Shown here piece after piece: positions 16,485 to 28,000 of a stretch of 64,000 nucleotides of DNA; position 1 is the first letter of the stretch, and each line of letters starts with the position of its first letter. The stretch spans positions 3,348,001 through 3,412,000 of the forward strand of contig NZ_CP035913.1 in NCBI RefSeq assembly GCF_004209755.1. The letters are read 5' to 3'. Below the pieces are notes generated by a model that had not been told where the DNA came from, did no database searches, and was given only the letters and a program-made list of their open reading frames with translations. The DNA is from Pseudoduganella lutea. GTDB taxonomy: Bacteria > Pseudomonadota > Gammaproteobacteria > Burkholderiales > Burkholderiaceae_D. The translations under genes were made by a program, and so were the position numbers.

Positions 16485-16595
16485 ATGGCCGCTTTATGGT
16501 TGCTGGTGCTGCCCGTCGCCGGGCTGGCGTGGTATGTCGTGGTCGATGCCCTGCGCGGAATCCCCCGGTGCAACGAGGACTTCACGTTCTACTGA
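16485..16595 (+). CDS. 36-residue membrane microprotein under a TetR operator
   Basis: A 36-codon gene with a strong Shine-Dalgarno sequence (GAGGAGG, 5 bases before the ATG). The product begins MAALWLLVLPVAGLAWYVVV, a single hydrophobic helix, and ends in a short polar tail with Arg, Cys, Asn, Glu, Asp and a terminal Phe-Tyr. The layout suggests a small inner-membrane protein with a cytoplasmic or periplasmic tail of about 15 residues. A dedicated operator-like palindrome stands directly upstream, separated from the TetR gene by a terminator, so it looks like the regulator's main target. No family name is known to me. It may be a regulatory partner of a transporter, but that is inference. 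Confidence 0.72.
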   Translation: MAALWLLVLPVAGLAWYVVVDALRGIPRCNEDFTFY

Positions 16596-16597
16596 GA

Positions 16598-16725
16598 AAA
16601 ACTGGGGACGGACCCCTGTTTCCAGGAAACGTCCAGCGCCGCGAAATCGGAAACATGCCCAGCCGGTGTCTTGCAGGCGCTTTCAGTGCCGGTATTTCTC
16701 CTAAACAGGGGTACGTCCCCAGTTT
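16598..16725. repeat. 128-nt inverted-repeat element, GGGGACGTACCC family
   Basis: Terminal arms of 23 bases (AAACTGGGGACGGACCCCTG plus TTT, and its complement with one mismatch) flank about 80 bases of unrelated sequence. A near-identical arm sequence occurs at 55511-55574. It begins 2 bases after the microprotein stop. The element looks like a miniature non-autonomous repeat; no transposase is encoded inside. Confidence 0.7.
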
Positions 16726-16747
16726 GTTTGCCTGGCAATAGGGGGCG

Positions 16748-16776
16748 AAAAAAAGCCGGCTCGCTGGAAGCCGGCT
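16748..16776 (-). terminator. Terminator of uvrA
   Basis: On the minus strand AGCCGGCT-7 bases-AGCCGGCT (each half self-complementary, so they pair) is followed by a T7 run, 19 bases after the uvrA stop. Confidence 0.8.
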
Positions 16777-16795
16777 CGTGGGGCAGTGCGGAGGA

Positions 16796-19645
16796 TTACT
16801 TCTTCAGCAGCGGCACCAGGTATTTACCGGTCACGCTTTCCGGGTTCTTCGCCACATCTTCCGGCGTGCCGGTGGCGATGATGCGCCCGCCACCCGCGCC
16901 GCCTTCGGGACCCAGGTCGACGAGCCAGTCGGCGGTCTTGATCACGTCCAGGTTGTGCTCGATGATGACGAGCGTATTGCCCTGGTCGCGCAGTCGGTGG
17001 ATCACCTTCAGCAGCAGGTCGATGTCGTGGAAGTGCAGGCCTGTCGTCGGTTCATCGAGGATGTACAGCGTGCGGCCCGTGTCGCGCTTGGACAGTTCCA
17101 GCGACAGCTTCACGCGCTGCGCCTCGCCACCGGACAGCGTGGTGGCGCTCTGCCCCAGCTTGATGTAGCCGAGACCTACGTCGAGCAGCGTGTGCAGCTT
17201 GCGGGCGATCGTCGGCACGGGCTTGAAGAACTCGTGCGCATCTTCCACCGTCATGTCCAGCACTTCGGTGATGCTCTTGCCCTTGTAATGCACTTCCAGC
17301 GTTTCGCGGTTGTAGCGCTTGCCATGGCACACGTCGCATGGCACGTACACGTCCGGCAGGAAGTGCATTTCGACTTTCAGCACGCCGTCGCCCTGGCATG
17401 CTTCGCAGCGGCCGCCCTTCACGTTGAACGAGAAACGGCCCGCGGTGTAGCCGCGTTCCTTTGCCGTGGGCACCGTGGAGAACAGGTCGCGGATCGGCGT
17501 GAACACGCCCGTGTAGGTTGCCGGATTCGAACGCGGCGTGCGGCCGATCGGCGCCTGGTCGACAGAGATGACCTTGTCGAAATGTTCCAGGCCGCTGATC
17601 GATTCGTGCTCCGCCGGCTCGCTCTGCGAACCATACAGGTGGCGCGACAGGGCAGGGTACAGCGTGTCGTTGACCAGCGTCGATTTGCCCGAACCGGAAA
17701 CACCCGTCACGCAGGTCAGCAGGCCCACCGGCACGGACAGGGTCTGGTTCTTCAGGTTGTTGCCCTTGGCGCCCGTGATCACCAGCTGGCGGTTCGGGTC
17801 TGCCGGATGGCGTTTCGCCGGCACGGCGATTTTCTTCGTCCCGTTCAGATACTGCGCCGTCAGCGATTCCTTGTTCTTCAGGATATCCTTCAGCGAGCCG
17901 GCCGCGATCACGTCGCCGCCATGCACGCCGGCGCCCTTGCCCATGTCGACGATGTAGTCGGCGGTGCGGATCGCATCCTCGTCGTGCTCCACCACCAGCA
18001 CGCTGTTGCCGATGTCGCGCAGGTGCTTCAGCGTGTCGATCAGGCGGTCGTTGTCGCGCTGGTGCAGGCCGATCGACGGCTCGTCGAGCACGTACATCAC
18101 GCCCGTCAGGCCGGAACCGATCTGCGACGCCAGGCGGATGCGCTGGGCTTCACCGCCGGACAGCGTGTCGGCGGAACGGTCCAGCGACAGGTAATCGAGG
18201 CCCACGTTGTTCAGGAACGAGAGGCGCGACACGATTTCTTTGACGATGCGGTCGGCGATATCGCGCTTGGCACCCTTCAGCTTCAGCTGTTCGAAGAACG
18301 ACAGCGTGTCGCGCAGCGGCTTCTCGGCGATCTCGTAGATCGCCTTTTCCTGCTTGCCGGTGCCCACTTTCACGTGGCGCGCTTCCACGCGCAGGCGCGC
18401 ACCTTCGCACGTGGGGCACTTCTTCTCGTTGATGAACTTGGCCAGCTCTTCCTTGACGGCCATCGAATCCGTTTCGCGGTAGCGGCGCGCCAGGTTGTTC
18501 ACCACGCCTTCGAACGTGTGCTCCTTGACCACGGCGCGGCCACGTTCGTTGACATAGGAGAAGGCGATCTCGGTCTTGCCCGAGCCGTGCAGCACGGCAT
18601 TCTGCGCGGTGGCGTTCAGTTTCTCGAACGGCGCATCGAGGTCGAAACCATAATGGTTCGCCAGGCTTTGCAGCATCGAGAAATAGAATTGATTGCGGCG
18701 GTCCCAGCCCTTCACGGCACCCGAGGCCAGCGACAGGTTCGGGAAGGCCACGATGCGTTTCGGATCGAAGAACTCGATGTGGCCCAGGCCATCGCACTCG
18801 GGGCAGGCCCCCATCGGGTTATTGAACGAGAACAGGCGCGGCTCTAGTTCCTGCAGCGAATAGCCGCAGCTGGTGCAGGCGAACTTGTTCGAATACACAT
18901 GCTCGGTGCCCGCATCCATGTCATAGGCGACCGCGCGGCCATCGGCCAGGCGCAGCGCCGTCTCGAAGCTTTCGGCCAGGCGCTGCTTGATGTCCGGATT
19001 CACCTTGATGCGGTCGATGACGACGTCGATCGTGTGCTTTTCCGTTTTCTTCAGCTTCGGCAGGTCGTCCACTTCGTAGATCTTCGCCTCGTGCGTGCCG
19101 CTCTGCACGCGGAAGCGCACGAAACCCTGGGCCTGCATCTGCCCGAACAGGTCCACGTGTTCGCCCTTGCGGTTCGCCACCACGGGCGCCATGATCATCA
19201 GCTTGGTACCTTCCGGCATGGCCAGTACGGCATCGACCATCTGCGACACCGATTGCGCCGACAGCGCATGGTCCGGGTGGTTGATGCAATACGGCGTGCC
19301 AACGCGGGCATACAGCAGGCGCAGGTAATCGTGGATTTCCGTCACCGTGCCAACCGTCGAGCGCGGGTTGTGCGACGTGGCCTTCTGCTCGATCGAGATG
19401 GCCGGCGACAGGCCCTCGATCATGTCCACGTCCGGCTTTTCCATCAGCTGCAGGAACTGGCGCGCATACGCCGACAGCGATTCGACGTAGCGGCGCTGGC
19501 CTTCGGCGTACAGCGTGTCGAACGCCAGCGACGACTTGCCGGAACCGGACAGCCCGGTGATCACGATCAGCTTGTTGCGGGGCAGGTCGAGGTTGATGTT
19601 CTTCAGGTTATGGGTACGCGCGCCGCGAATGCGGATTTCTTCCAT
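16796..19645 (-). CDS. uvrA: Excinuclease ABC subunit UvrA
   Basis: A 949-residue damage-recognition ATPase of nucleotide excision repair, acting with UvrB and UvrC. The first Walker A is [20 protein letters not shown] near residues 31-50. The C4 zinc module has CTSCGYSL...CPECDGLG and a second CEACQGDG...[10 protein letters not shown]. Two ABC signatures, [19 protein letters not shown] and [18 protein letters not shown], and both Walker B aspartates are present. Length is normal. I chose the ATG at 19645 ([16 protein letters not shown]), the usual start, although the frame stays open upstream. The gene is divergent from ssb, with a LexA-like box in the shared upstream region, as in E. coli where the uvrA-ssb pair shares an SOS operator. 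Confidence 0.98.
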   Translation of the reverse strand: MEEIRIRGARTHNLKNINLDLPRNKLIVITGLSGSGKSSLAFDTLYAEGQRRYVESLSAYARQFLQLMEKPDVDMIEGLSPAISIEQKATSHNPRSTVGTVTEIHDYLRLLYARVGTPYCINHPDHALSAQSVSQMVDAVLAMPEGTKLMIMAPVVANRKGEHVDLFGQMQAQGFVRFRVQSGTHEAKIYEVDDLPKLKKTEKHTIDVVIDRIKVNPDIKQRLAESFETALRLADGRAVAYDMDAGTEHVYSNKFACTSCGYSLQELEPRLFSFNNPMGACPECDGLGHIEFFDPKRIVAFPNLSLASGAVKGWDRRNQFYFSMLQSLANHYGFDLDAPFEKLNATAQNAVLHGSGKTEIAFSYVNERGRAVVKEHTFEGVVNNLARRYRETDSMAVKEELAKFINEKKCPTCEGARLRVEARHVKVGTGKQEKAIYEIAEKPLRDTLSFFEQLKLKGAKRDIADRIVKEIVSRLSFLNNVGLDYLSLDRSADTLSGGEAQRIRLASQIGSGLTGVMYVLDEPSIGLHQRDNDRLIDTLKHLRDIGNSVLVVEHDEDAIRTADYIVDMGKGAGVHGGDVIAAGSLKDILKNKESLTAQYLNGTKKIAVPAKRHPADPNRQLVITGAKGNNLKNQTLSVPVGLLTCVTGVSGSGKSTLVNDTLYPALSRHLYGSQSEPAEHESISGLEHFDKVISVDQAPIGRTPRSNPATYTGVFTPIRDLFSTVPTAKERGYTAGRFSFNVKGGRCEACQGDGVLKVEMHFLPDVYVPCDVCHGKRYNRETLEVHYKGKSITEVLDMTVEDAHEFFKPVPTIARKLHTLLDVGLGYIKLGQSATTLSGGEAQRVKLSLELSKRDTGRTLYILDEPTTGLHFHDIDLLLKVIHRLRDQGNTLVIIEHNLDVIKTADWLVDLGPEGGAGGGRIIATGTPEDVAKNPESVTGKYLVPLLKK

Positions 19646-20003
19646 GTATGTATGTGCCTTGAGTAAGCGAGGAAACGACAGGAGACGGCCCACCTGGAAC
19701 GATTGCCCGCTGATGACTGACAATAAAAATGTGCAATAAAATGCGGCGTCCGGAGACCAAACCTAGCCACTATGCTGGCGTTCGATTCGATTTCAAGGTC
19801 TGCGGACGATTTTGATACGGATCAGACAGGAACAAACCCTGGTCAGTGAATACTGTATATAATACCAGTATTCAAATTCCGCTGCGCACGTCACGCGGAA
19901 AGCCTCAGGAATTGGCATCAAAAATTCGTCAATCGCGTGGTATGTCGTCCACAGGCGCTGTCTTATAATGTTCGTTTGGTAAAAATTCACGCAGGAGTAC
20001 TAC
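19646..20003. promoter_or_regulatory. Divergent uvrA-ssb regulatory region
   Basis: A 358-base intergenic region, AT-richer than the flanks. It contains the LexA-like box at 19851-19870 with an embedded TATAAT, and GCAGGAG before the ssb ATG. The half nearer uvrA has A/T-rich stretches (19719-19742) that may hold its promoter. No coding frame is convincing. Confidence 0.6.
19851..19870. promoter_or_regulatory. LexA-like SOS box between uvrA and ssb
   Basis: TACTGTATATAATACCAGTA matches the 20-base LexA consensus TACTGTATATATATACAGTA at 16 positions, with an exact left half. It contains TATAAT (19858-19863). It lies 134 bases from ssb and about 206 from uvrA. Confidence 0.82.
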
Positions 20004-20501
20004 ATGGCATCTGTCAACAAAGTCATCATCGTCGGCAACCTGGGCCGCGATCCGGAGATCCGCTACATGCCGAGCGGCGATGCCATCGCCAACATTGCCG
20101 TCGCCACGTCGTTCAAGTCGAAGGACCGCAACACGGGCGAGCAAAAGGAAATCACCGAGTGGCACCGCATCTCGTTCTTCGGCCGCCTGGCGGAAATCGT
20201 GGGCCAGTACCTGAAGAAGGGTTCGTCGGTCTACGTCGAAGGCCGCCTGCAAACCCGCAAGTACACGGACAAGGATGGCGTTGAAAAATACGCGACCGAC
20301 ATCATCGCGCAGGAAATGCAGATGCTCGGCGGCCGCCAGGGCATGGGTGGCGATGCGATGGGTGGCGATGACATGGGCGGCGGCTACGATGCTCCGCCAA
20401 GCCGCCCGGCACCGCGCCCGCAGGCTGCCGCGCCGGCACCGCGCCCGGCACCGAAGCCGGCGCCGAACTTCTCGGACATGGATGACGATATTCCATTCTG
20501 A
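20004..20501 (+). CDS. ssb: Single-stranded DNA-binding protein
   Basis: A 165-residue SSB. The N-terminal OB fold (residues 1-108) starts [20 protein letters not shown] and contains [21 protein letters not shown] glycine-, proline- and alanine-rich flexible linker follows. The acidic tip DMDDDIPF recruits repair and replication partners. A Shine-Dalgarno GCAGGAG precedes the ATG. It binds ssDNA as a tetramer in replication, recombination and repair. It has its own terminator (20529-20560). The LexA-like box upstream makes SOS induction likely, shared with uvrA. Confidence 0.98.
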   Translation: MASVNKVIIVGNLGRDPEIRYMPSGDAIANIAVATSFKSKDRNTGEQKEITEWHRISFFGRLAEIVGQYLKKGSSVYVEGRLQTRKYTDKDGVEKYATDIIAQEMQMLGGRQGMGGDAMGGDDMGGGYDAPPSRPAPRPQAAAPAPRPAPKPAPNFSDMDDDIPF

Positions 20502-20528
20502 TCGTACCGGGAGTCTTGTACTGATCGC

Positions 20529-20560
20529 AGCCCGCTGTTCGAAAGAACAGCGGGCTTTTT
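20529..20560 (+). terminator. Rho-independent terminator of ssb
   Basis: A perfect 12-bp stem AGCCCGCTGTTC-gaaa-GAACAGCGGGCT followed by a T run. Confidence 0.93.
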
Positions 20561-20591
20561 GTTATCGACATGGATCTTTCAGCATCTTCTG

Positions 20592-21302
20592 ATGACGACC
20601 AACGCATCTTCTTCCTCGCCGCTCGATGTCCTGCACGCCGCGGGCATCATCACCGCCGAGCATCACAGGCAAGCCCTGGCCCATCCCACTTTTGGCGAAT
20701 TCTCGCGAAACCCGAGCCTGACCGACCACCTGCTGTGGATGCGAATCGACAACATCATCGATGAAGACGTGCTGGAACAAGCCGAAGCGCACGTGGCAGC
20801 CACCTTCACGGGCGATGAGCGGGCGCGCTACCTGGCGGCGATCGAGGGAGCGCTCGGCCTGGTGCTGGAAATCGATGAACTGCACAAGGTCTGCCTTCGC
20901 CAGCTGCTGAAGGCGGATTGGATTACCCGGGATGAGTGCGACCGTGCGCTGGCGGCGATCGGGCTCGGGGAATCCAGTGTGACAGGGCCAGGTGGAATGC
21001 TCGCATGGATGGCTGGTCAAGGCATCATCGGCCCGGACCGCCTGACAGCGATCCGGGCCGCGGGCAATCCCGCCGGCGATCTGAAGAAGGCTCGCATGCT
21101 GGACAACCTGGAATGGGTCCTGGGTCAACCTGCGCGGCAGCGGCGCAAGTGGATCTTCAGGATCGTTGGGCTGCTCGCGGCGGGCCTGGTGGCATGGGCA
21201 ATGTTTCGGCCGGCACCGATACCCGACTGCTCTACTGGTGGTACCAGGCACACCATCGAGCAGGAGAGGGCCATTCGCTGTGCAGGCCGCCATTCGCCGT
21301 AA
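20592..21302 (+). CDS. Unknown protein with one C-terminal membrane segment
   Basis: I do not recognise this 236-residue protein. The first 185 residues are helical and polar (opening MTTNASSSSPLDVLHAAGII). They show two similar helical segments, around AAGIITAEHHRQALAHPTFG and LLKADWITRDECDRALAAIG, that suggest an internal duplication. A basic stop-transfer RQRRKW then precedes the single membrane helix IFRIVGLLAAGLVAWAMF near residues 188-205. About 30 polar residues with two Cys follow. This gives a tail-anchored or type II-like inner-membrane topology. I placed the start at ATG 20592; the frame is open upstream into the ssb terminator, which argues against an earlier start. It is not in an obvious operon. 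Confidence 0.7.
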   Translation: MTTNASSSSPLDVLHAAGIITAEHHRQALAHPTFGEFSRNPSLTDHLLWMRIDNIIDEDVLEQAEAHVAATFTGDERARYLAAIEGALGLVLEIDELHKVCLRQLLKADWITRDECDRALAAIGLGESSVTGPGGMLAWMAGQGIIGPDRLTAIRAAGNPAGDLKKARMLDNLEWVLGQPARQRRKWIFRIVGLLAAGLVAWAMFRPAPIPDCSTGGTRHTIEQERAIRCAGRHSP

Positions 21303-22022
21303 GTCAACCATCGGCCACAGGCCGCATCGTGCTGATGCCAGCCATTTCCTGACAGTCTCCGAACCACCGTCGTTCGCTGGGCCCCCATTCAGCTGCTGTG
21401 CCATAGCCGCATTTTCGACTGTGCACAGAGCGTATTCCTCAAGCGTCCATGCCAGCCTGCTGGGCTCAGTCTTGTTGTCATTATTGACAACAATGTTTAT
21501 TTCGGTGCAACTCCCTGAAATTTTTTACTTTCCCCTTGAAACCCGCGCCATTACTGGCTTTCAGCACATCCGTGCTGTTCTGGAATATTGCCAAAACATC
21601 GAGTTGCCGGCACAACACAGAGGCATCGAAAACAGTTCCCCACGGCAAAAACTCAGATATACTGGCGGTCAAGTTGCCTCACGGCACCATTTTGTTGGCT
21701 GCTTAGTATCGATTTCGCGAGCCGAAAAAGTTTACTTAAGCAGCGTGCCCGACTAGTCGCCTTGCCTGTAGGAAAGGGCGACTTGGCCGTCAAGAACAGA
21801 TGACATGCGGTTCAGGTTGCAAAAAATTCGCTGGCACAACGTCTGAATTTTTCTCGGGGTCTGTCGAAGTTTCCCTAAGTAAACCAGTTTTGTTGTCGTT
21901 AAGCATGATATCAGTCCGCACAAAAAGCGGAAAACAGAGAAATACGGCGTCTTGCCAGGGTAGAGAGTTGGAGCCAGGCTCCAGTGTTCCGTCAGTGTGG
22001 GCAGTGCCCCTAGGAGAAATAA
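21303..22022. promoter_or_regulatory. 720-base upstream region of the giant repeat protein
   Basis: There is no coding frame I trust in this unusually long, lower-GC gap. It contains a TTGTC-attatt-GACAA inverted repeat (21476-21491) and a hairpin AGTCGCC...GGGCGACT (about 21756-21783). The final AGGAGAAATAA is a clear Shine-Dalgarno sequence for the ATG at 22023. The length suggests a regulated promoter or structured 5' leader. I could not match it to a known riboswitch. Confidence 0.5.
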
Positions 22023-25000
22023 ATGAGTATCGTCACCAGTATGACAACCGCGCAGATCGCTGGTCTGACCACTGCGCAAATCGCAGCGTTGGCCACGGCA
22101 GATATTGCCGGACTCAACTCAGATCAGTTCCAGGCGCTGACCACCACGCAGATCGGGGCCTTCACGACCGCGCAGGTGCCGGCATTCACGACGGCCCAGG
22201 TGGCGAGCTACATCACGACCAACCAGGTCGTTGCGCTGACGTCGACCCAGGCTGGCGCGCTGACGACGAACCAGGCCGCCAATCTGTCCACCAGCGCGAT
22301 CGCCGCCCTGGAAACGGCGGATCTCGCCGCCCTGCGCACTTCCAGCATCGCCGCGCTGCGCACCCAGCAGGTCGCCGCGCTGACGACGAACCAGGTCGGC
22401 GCGCTCGGCACGCAGCAGGTAGCCGCACTCTCCACGAACAACCTCGCCAACGCGCTGACGACCAACCAGGTCGTGGCGCTGAAGTCGGATCAGCTCGGCG
22501 CATTCACGACCGCGCAATTCGGTGCACTGTCCACCAACAGCGTGGCAGCGATCGAAACGGCCGACCTCGGCGGCCTGAAGACGAACGTGATCGCGTCGCT
22601 GAAGTCCACGCAAGTCGGCGCCCTGACCACGAACCAGATCGCTGCCCTGGGCACGACCCAGGTAGTCGCGCTGAGCACTGCCGGCCTGCAAGGCCTGACG
22701 ACGAACCAGATCGTTGCGCTGACGAGCAACCAGGCATCCGTGCTGAGCTCCAGCCAGGTCGGTACCCTGTCCACCACCTCGATCGCCGCCATTGAAACGG
22801 CCGACATGGCCGCACTGAAGACGGCCACTGTCGCCGGCCTGAAATCGGCGCAGGTGGCTGCGCTGACGACCAACCAGGTCGTGGCGCTGTCGACCGCGCA
22901 AGCCAATGCGCTGAGCTCCGCACAGATTGCCGGCCTGACGACCAATGGCGTCGCCGCCATGGAAACGGCCGACATGGCCGCGTTGAAGACGTCCACCATC
23001 GCCGGCCTGTCGACCACGCAAGTCGCCGCAATGACCACCAACCAGGTCGGCAACCTGGCCACGACGCAGATCGCCGCGCTGACCACCAACCAGATGGCCA
23101 ATGGCCTGACCACGAACCAGGTGGTGGCACTGACGTCGAACCAGCTGGGCGCGCTGTCCACCAACCAGTTCAATGCCCTGTCGACCAACAGCATCGCCGC
23201 CATCGAAACGGCTGACATCGGCGGCCTGAAGACCAGTACCATCGCTGCACTGAAATCCACGCAGGTTGGCGCATTGACGACCAACCAGGTCGGTGCCCTG
23301 GGCACGAACCAGGTAGCCGTGCTGAGCACCGCCGCCCTGCAAGGCCTGACCACGAACCAGGTCGTCGCCCTGTCGAGCAACCAGGCATCCGTGCTGACCT
23401 CGGCACAAGTGTCGAGCCTGTCGACCGCTTCGCTTGCCGCAATGGAAACGGCCGACCTGGCCGCACTGAAGACGTCGAGCATCGCTGGCCTGAAGTCGGC
23501 ACAGCTGGCCGCCCTGACCACCAACCAGGTCGTGGCACTGTCGACCGCGCAAGCCAACGCGCTGAGCTCGGCCCAGATCGCCGGCCTGTCCACCAGTGGC
23601 GTTGCCGCCATGGAAACGGCTGACCTGGCTGCGCTGAAGACCTCGACCATCGCCGGCCTGAGCACCACGCAAGTGGCCGCACTGACCACCAACCAGGCCA
23701 GCAGCATTGCCACCACCCAGATCGCGGCACTGACCACGAACCAGATCGCCAACGGCCTGACCACGAACCAGATCGTGGCCCTGTCGTCGAACCAGCTGGG
23801 CGCGCTGTCGACCGCGCAATTCGGCGCACTGTCGACCACCTCCGTTGCCGCCATCGAAACGGCCGATATCGTCGGCCTGAAGACGAACGTCATCGCAGCG
23901 CTGAAGTCGACCCAGGTCGGCGCGCTGACCACGAACCAGATCGTGGCGCTGACCACCACCCAGGCCAATGCGCTGACCACCGTGCAGATCGCCGGCCTGT
24001 CCACCAGCGGCATCGCCGTCATGGAAACGGCTGACCTGGCTGCACTGAAGACGTCGAGCATCGCCGGCCTGAGCACCATGCAAATGGCCGCGCTGACGAC
24101 GAACCAGGTCGGCAACCTGGCCACCGCGCAGATCGCCGCGCTGTCGACGAACAACCTGGCCAACGGCATCACCACGAACCAGATCGTGGCCATGTCGTCG
24201 AACCAGCTCGGTGCCCTGTCCACCACGCAGTTCGGCGCACTGTCGAGCAATGCCATCGCCGCCATCGAAACGGCCGATATCGTTGGCCTGAAGACCAACG
24301 TGATCGCTTCGCTGAAGTCGACCCAGGTTGGCGCACTGACGACGAACCAGATCGGTGCCCTGGGCACGAACCAGGTCGTCGCCCTGAGCACCGCCGCACT
24401 GCAAGGCCTGACCACGAGCCAGGTCGTCGCCCTGTCGAGCAACCAGGCATCCGTGCTGAGCTCGGCACAAGTGTCGAGCCTGTCGACCGCCGCCGTTGCA
24501 GCGATCGAAACGGCCGACCTGGCCGCGCTGAAGACGGCAACGATCGGCGGCCTGAAGTCGGCGCAGCTGGCGGCGCTGACCACCAACCAGGTCGTCGCCC
24601 TGACCACCGCGCAAGCCAACGCCCTGAACTCGGCCCAGATCGCCGGCCTGTCCACCAGCGGCATCGCCGCCATGGAAACGGCTGACCTGGCTGCACTGAA
24701 GACGTCGAGCATCGCCGGCCTGAGCACCATGCAGATGGCCGCGCTGACGACGAACCAGGTCGGCAACATGGCGACCGCGCAGATCGCCGCGCTGACGACG
24801 AACAACCTGGCCAACGGCATCACCACGAACCAGATCGTGGCCCTGTCGTCGAACCAGCTGGGCGCGCTGTCTACCGCGCAGTTCGGTGCACTGTCGACCA
24901 GCGGTGTCGCCGCCATCGAAACGGCGGACATCGTCGGCCTGAAAACCAACGTGATCGCTTCGCTGAAGTCGACCCAGGTTGGCGCATTGACCACGAACCA

Positions 25001-28000
25001 GATCGGCGCACTGGGCACGAACCAGGTCGGCGCGCTGACCACGGCAGCCCTGCAAGGCCTGACCACGAGCCAAGTCGTCGCCCTGTCGAGCAACCAGGCA
25101 TCCGTGCTGAGCTCGGCACAAGTGTCGAGCCTGTCGACCGCCGCTGTCGCAGCGATCGAAACGGCTGACCTGGCCGCCCTGAAGACGGCAACGATCGGCG
25201 GCCTGAAGTCGGCACAGCTGGCCGCGCTGACTACCAACCAGGTTGTCGCCCTGACCACCGCGCAAGCCAACGCCCTGAACTCGGCCCAGATCGCCGGCCT
25301 GTCCACCAGCGGCATCGCCGCCATGGAAACGGCTGACCTGGCCGCCCTGAAGACGTCGAGCATCGCCGGCCTGAGCACCATGCAGATGGCGGCGCTGACG
25401 ACGAACCAGGTCGGTAACATGGCCACTGCGCAGATCGCCGCGCTGACGACGAGCAACCTGGCCTACGGCATCACCACGAACCAGATCGTGGCCCTGTCGT
25501 CGAACCAGCTGGGCGCGCTGTCCACCGTGCAGTTCGGTGCACTGTCGACCAGCGGTGTCGCCGCCATTGAAACGGCCGACATCGTTGGCCTGAAGACCAG
25601 CGTCATCGCGTCGCTGAAGTCCTCGCAAGTCGGCGCACTGACGACGAACCAGGTCGGCGCCCTCGGCACGAACCAGGTCGGCGCGCTGACCACGGCGGGC
25701 CTGCAAGGCCTGACCACGAGCCAGGTCGCCGCCCTGTCGAGCAACCAGGCGTCCGTGCTGAGCTCGGCACAAGTGTCGAGCCTGTCGACCGAAGCGGTCG
25801 CTGCCATCGAAACGGCTGACCTGGCCGCACTGAAGACGGCAACGATCGCCGGCCTGAAGTCCTCCCAACTGGCCGCCCTGACGACGAACCAGGTCGTGGC
25901 GCTGTCGACCGCGCAAGCCAATGCCCTGAGCTCGGTCCAGATCGCCGGCTTGTCCACCAACGGCATCGCCGCCATGGAAACGGCTGACCTGGCCGCACTG
26001 AAGACGTCGAGCATCGCCGGCCTGAGCACCATGCAGATGGCTGCGCTGACGACGAACCAGGTCGGTAACATGGCGACCGCGCAGATCGCCGCGCTGACGA
26101 CGAACAACCTGGCCAACGGCATCACCACGAACCAGATCGTGGCCCTGTCGTCGAACCAGCTGGGCGCACTGTCCACCGCGCAATTCGGTGCACTGTCGAC
26201 CAATGCCGTCGCCGCCATCGAAACGGCCGATATCGTCGGCCTGAAGACCAACGTGATCGCTTCGCTGAAGTCGACCCAGGTTGGCGCACTGACGACGAAC
26301 CAGATCGGCGCCCTGGGCACGAACCAGGTCGGCGCGCTGACCACGGCGGCCCTGCAAGGCCTGACCACGAGCCAGGTCGTCGCCCTGTCGAGCAACCAGG
26401 CATCCGTGCTGAGCTCGGCACAAGTGTCGAGCCTGGCGACCGCCTCGCTTGCCGCGATGGAAACGGCCGACCTGGCCGCGCTGAAGACGGCAACGATTGG
26501 CGGCCTGAAGTCGGCACAGCTGGCCGCGCTGACCACCAACCAGGTCGTCGCCCTGACCACTGCGCAAGCCAATGCGCTGAGCTCGGCCCAGATCGCCGGC
26601 CTGTCCACCAGCGGCATCGCCGCCATGGAAACGGCTGACCTGGCCGCACTGAAGACGTCGAGCATCGCCGGCCTGAGCACCATGCAAATGGCTGCGCTGA
26701 CGACGAACCAGGTCGGCAACATGGCGACCACGCAGATCGCCGCGTTGACGACGAACAACCTGGCCAACGGCATCACCACGAACCAGATCGTGGCCCTGTC
26801 GTCGAACCAGCTGGGCGCACTGTCCACCGCGCAGTTCGGTGCACTGTCGACCAGCGGTGTCGCCGCCATCGAAACGGCCGATATCGTCGGCCTGAAAACC
26901 AGCGTGATCGCTTCGCTGAAGTCGACCCAGGTTGGCGCACTGACGACGAACCAGATCGGTGCCCTGGGCACGAACCAGGTAGCCGCCCTGAGCACTGCCG
27001 CGCTGCAAGGCCTGACCACGAGCCAGGTTGTCGCCCTGTCGAGCAACCAGGCATCCGTGCTGACTTCGGCACAAGTGTCGAGCCTGGCGACCGCCTCGCT
27101 TGCCGCAATGGAAACGGCCGACCTGGCCGCGCTGAAGACGTCGAGCATCGCTGGCCTGAAGTCGGCACAGCTGGCCGCGTTGACCACCAACCAGGTCGTC
27201 GCGCTGACCACCACGCAAGCCAACGCGCTGAGCTCGGCCCAGATCGCCGGCCTGTCCACCAGCGGCATCGCCGCCATGGAAACGGCTGACCTGACCGCAT
27301 TGAAGACGTCGAGCATCGCCGGCCTGAGCACCATGCAGATGGCTGCGCTGACGACGAACCAGATCGGCAACATGGCGACCACGCAGATCGCCGCGCTGAC
27401 GACGAACAACCTGGCCAACGGCATCACCACGAACCAGATCGTGGCCCTGTCGTCGAACCAGCTGGGCGCACTGTCCACCGCGCAGTTCGGTGCACTGTCG
27501 ACCAGCGGTGTCGCAGCGATCGAAACGGCCGACATCGGCGGCCTGAAGACCAGTGTCATCGCGGCATTGAAGACGACGCATGTCGCCGCGCTGACGACCG
27601 GCCAGCTCGCTGCGCTGGGCACGGGGCAGATCGCCGCCCTGAGCACGGCCAACGTGGCAAACGGCCTGACGACCGCCCAGGTGGCATCGCTGACGACCAC
27701 CCAGGCCAACGCGCTGACCTCGGCGCAGGTTGGAGCGTTGACGACCAGCCAGATCGTTGCACTGACCACCAACGGCATCGTGGCGTTGAAGACCTCGACG
27801 ATCTCTGCCCTGAAGAGCGAGCAGGTGGCGGCGCTGTCGACGGCGCAGCTGACGTCGATCGAAACGTCCGACCTGGCCGCGCTGAAGACCGGCGCGATCA
27901 AGGGCCTGACCACCACGCAGGTGGCGGCACTGACGACGAACCAGGTCAAGGCACTGACCAGCGCGCAGATCTGCGCCTTGACCTCGACGCAGGTGCAGGC

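Noticed and set aside
16778..18847. 689-codon plus-strand frame opposite uvrA
   Set aside because: A shadow of uvrA, with no family features.
21166..21756. 196-codon plus-strand frame continuing past the unknown membrane protein gene
   Set aside because: Overlaps that gene in another frame, has mixed composition and no start signal.
21640..21800. Possible cyclic-di-GMP riboswitch before the giant gene
   Set aside because: The conserved core and tetraloop-receptor sequence of the known class could not be found; only a simple hairpin is seen.
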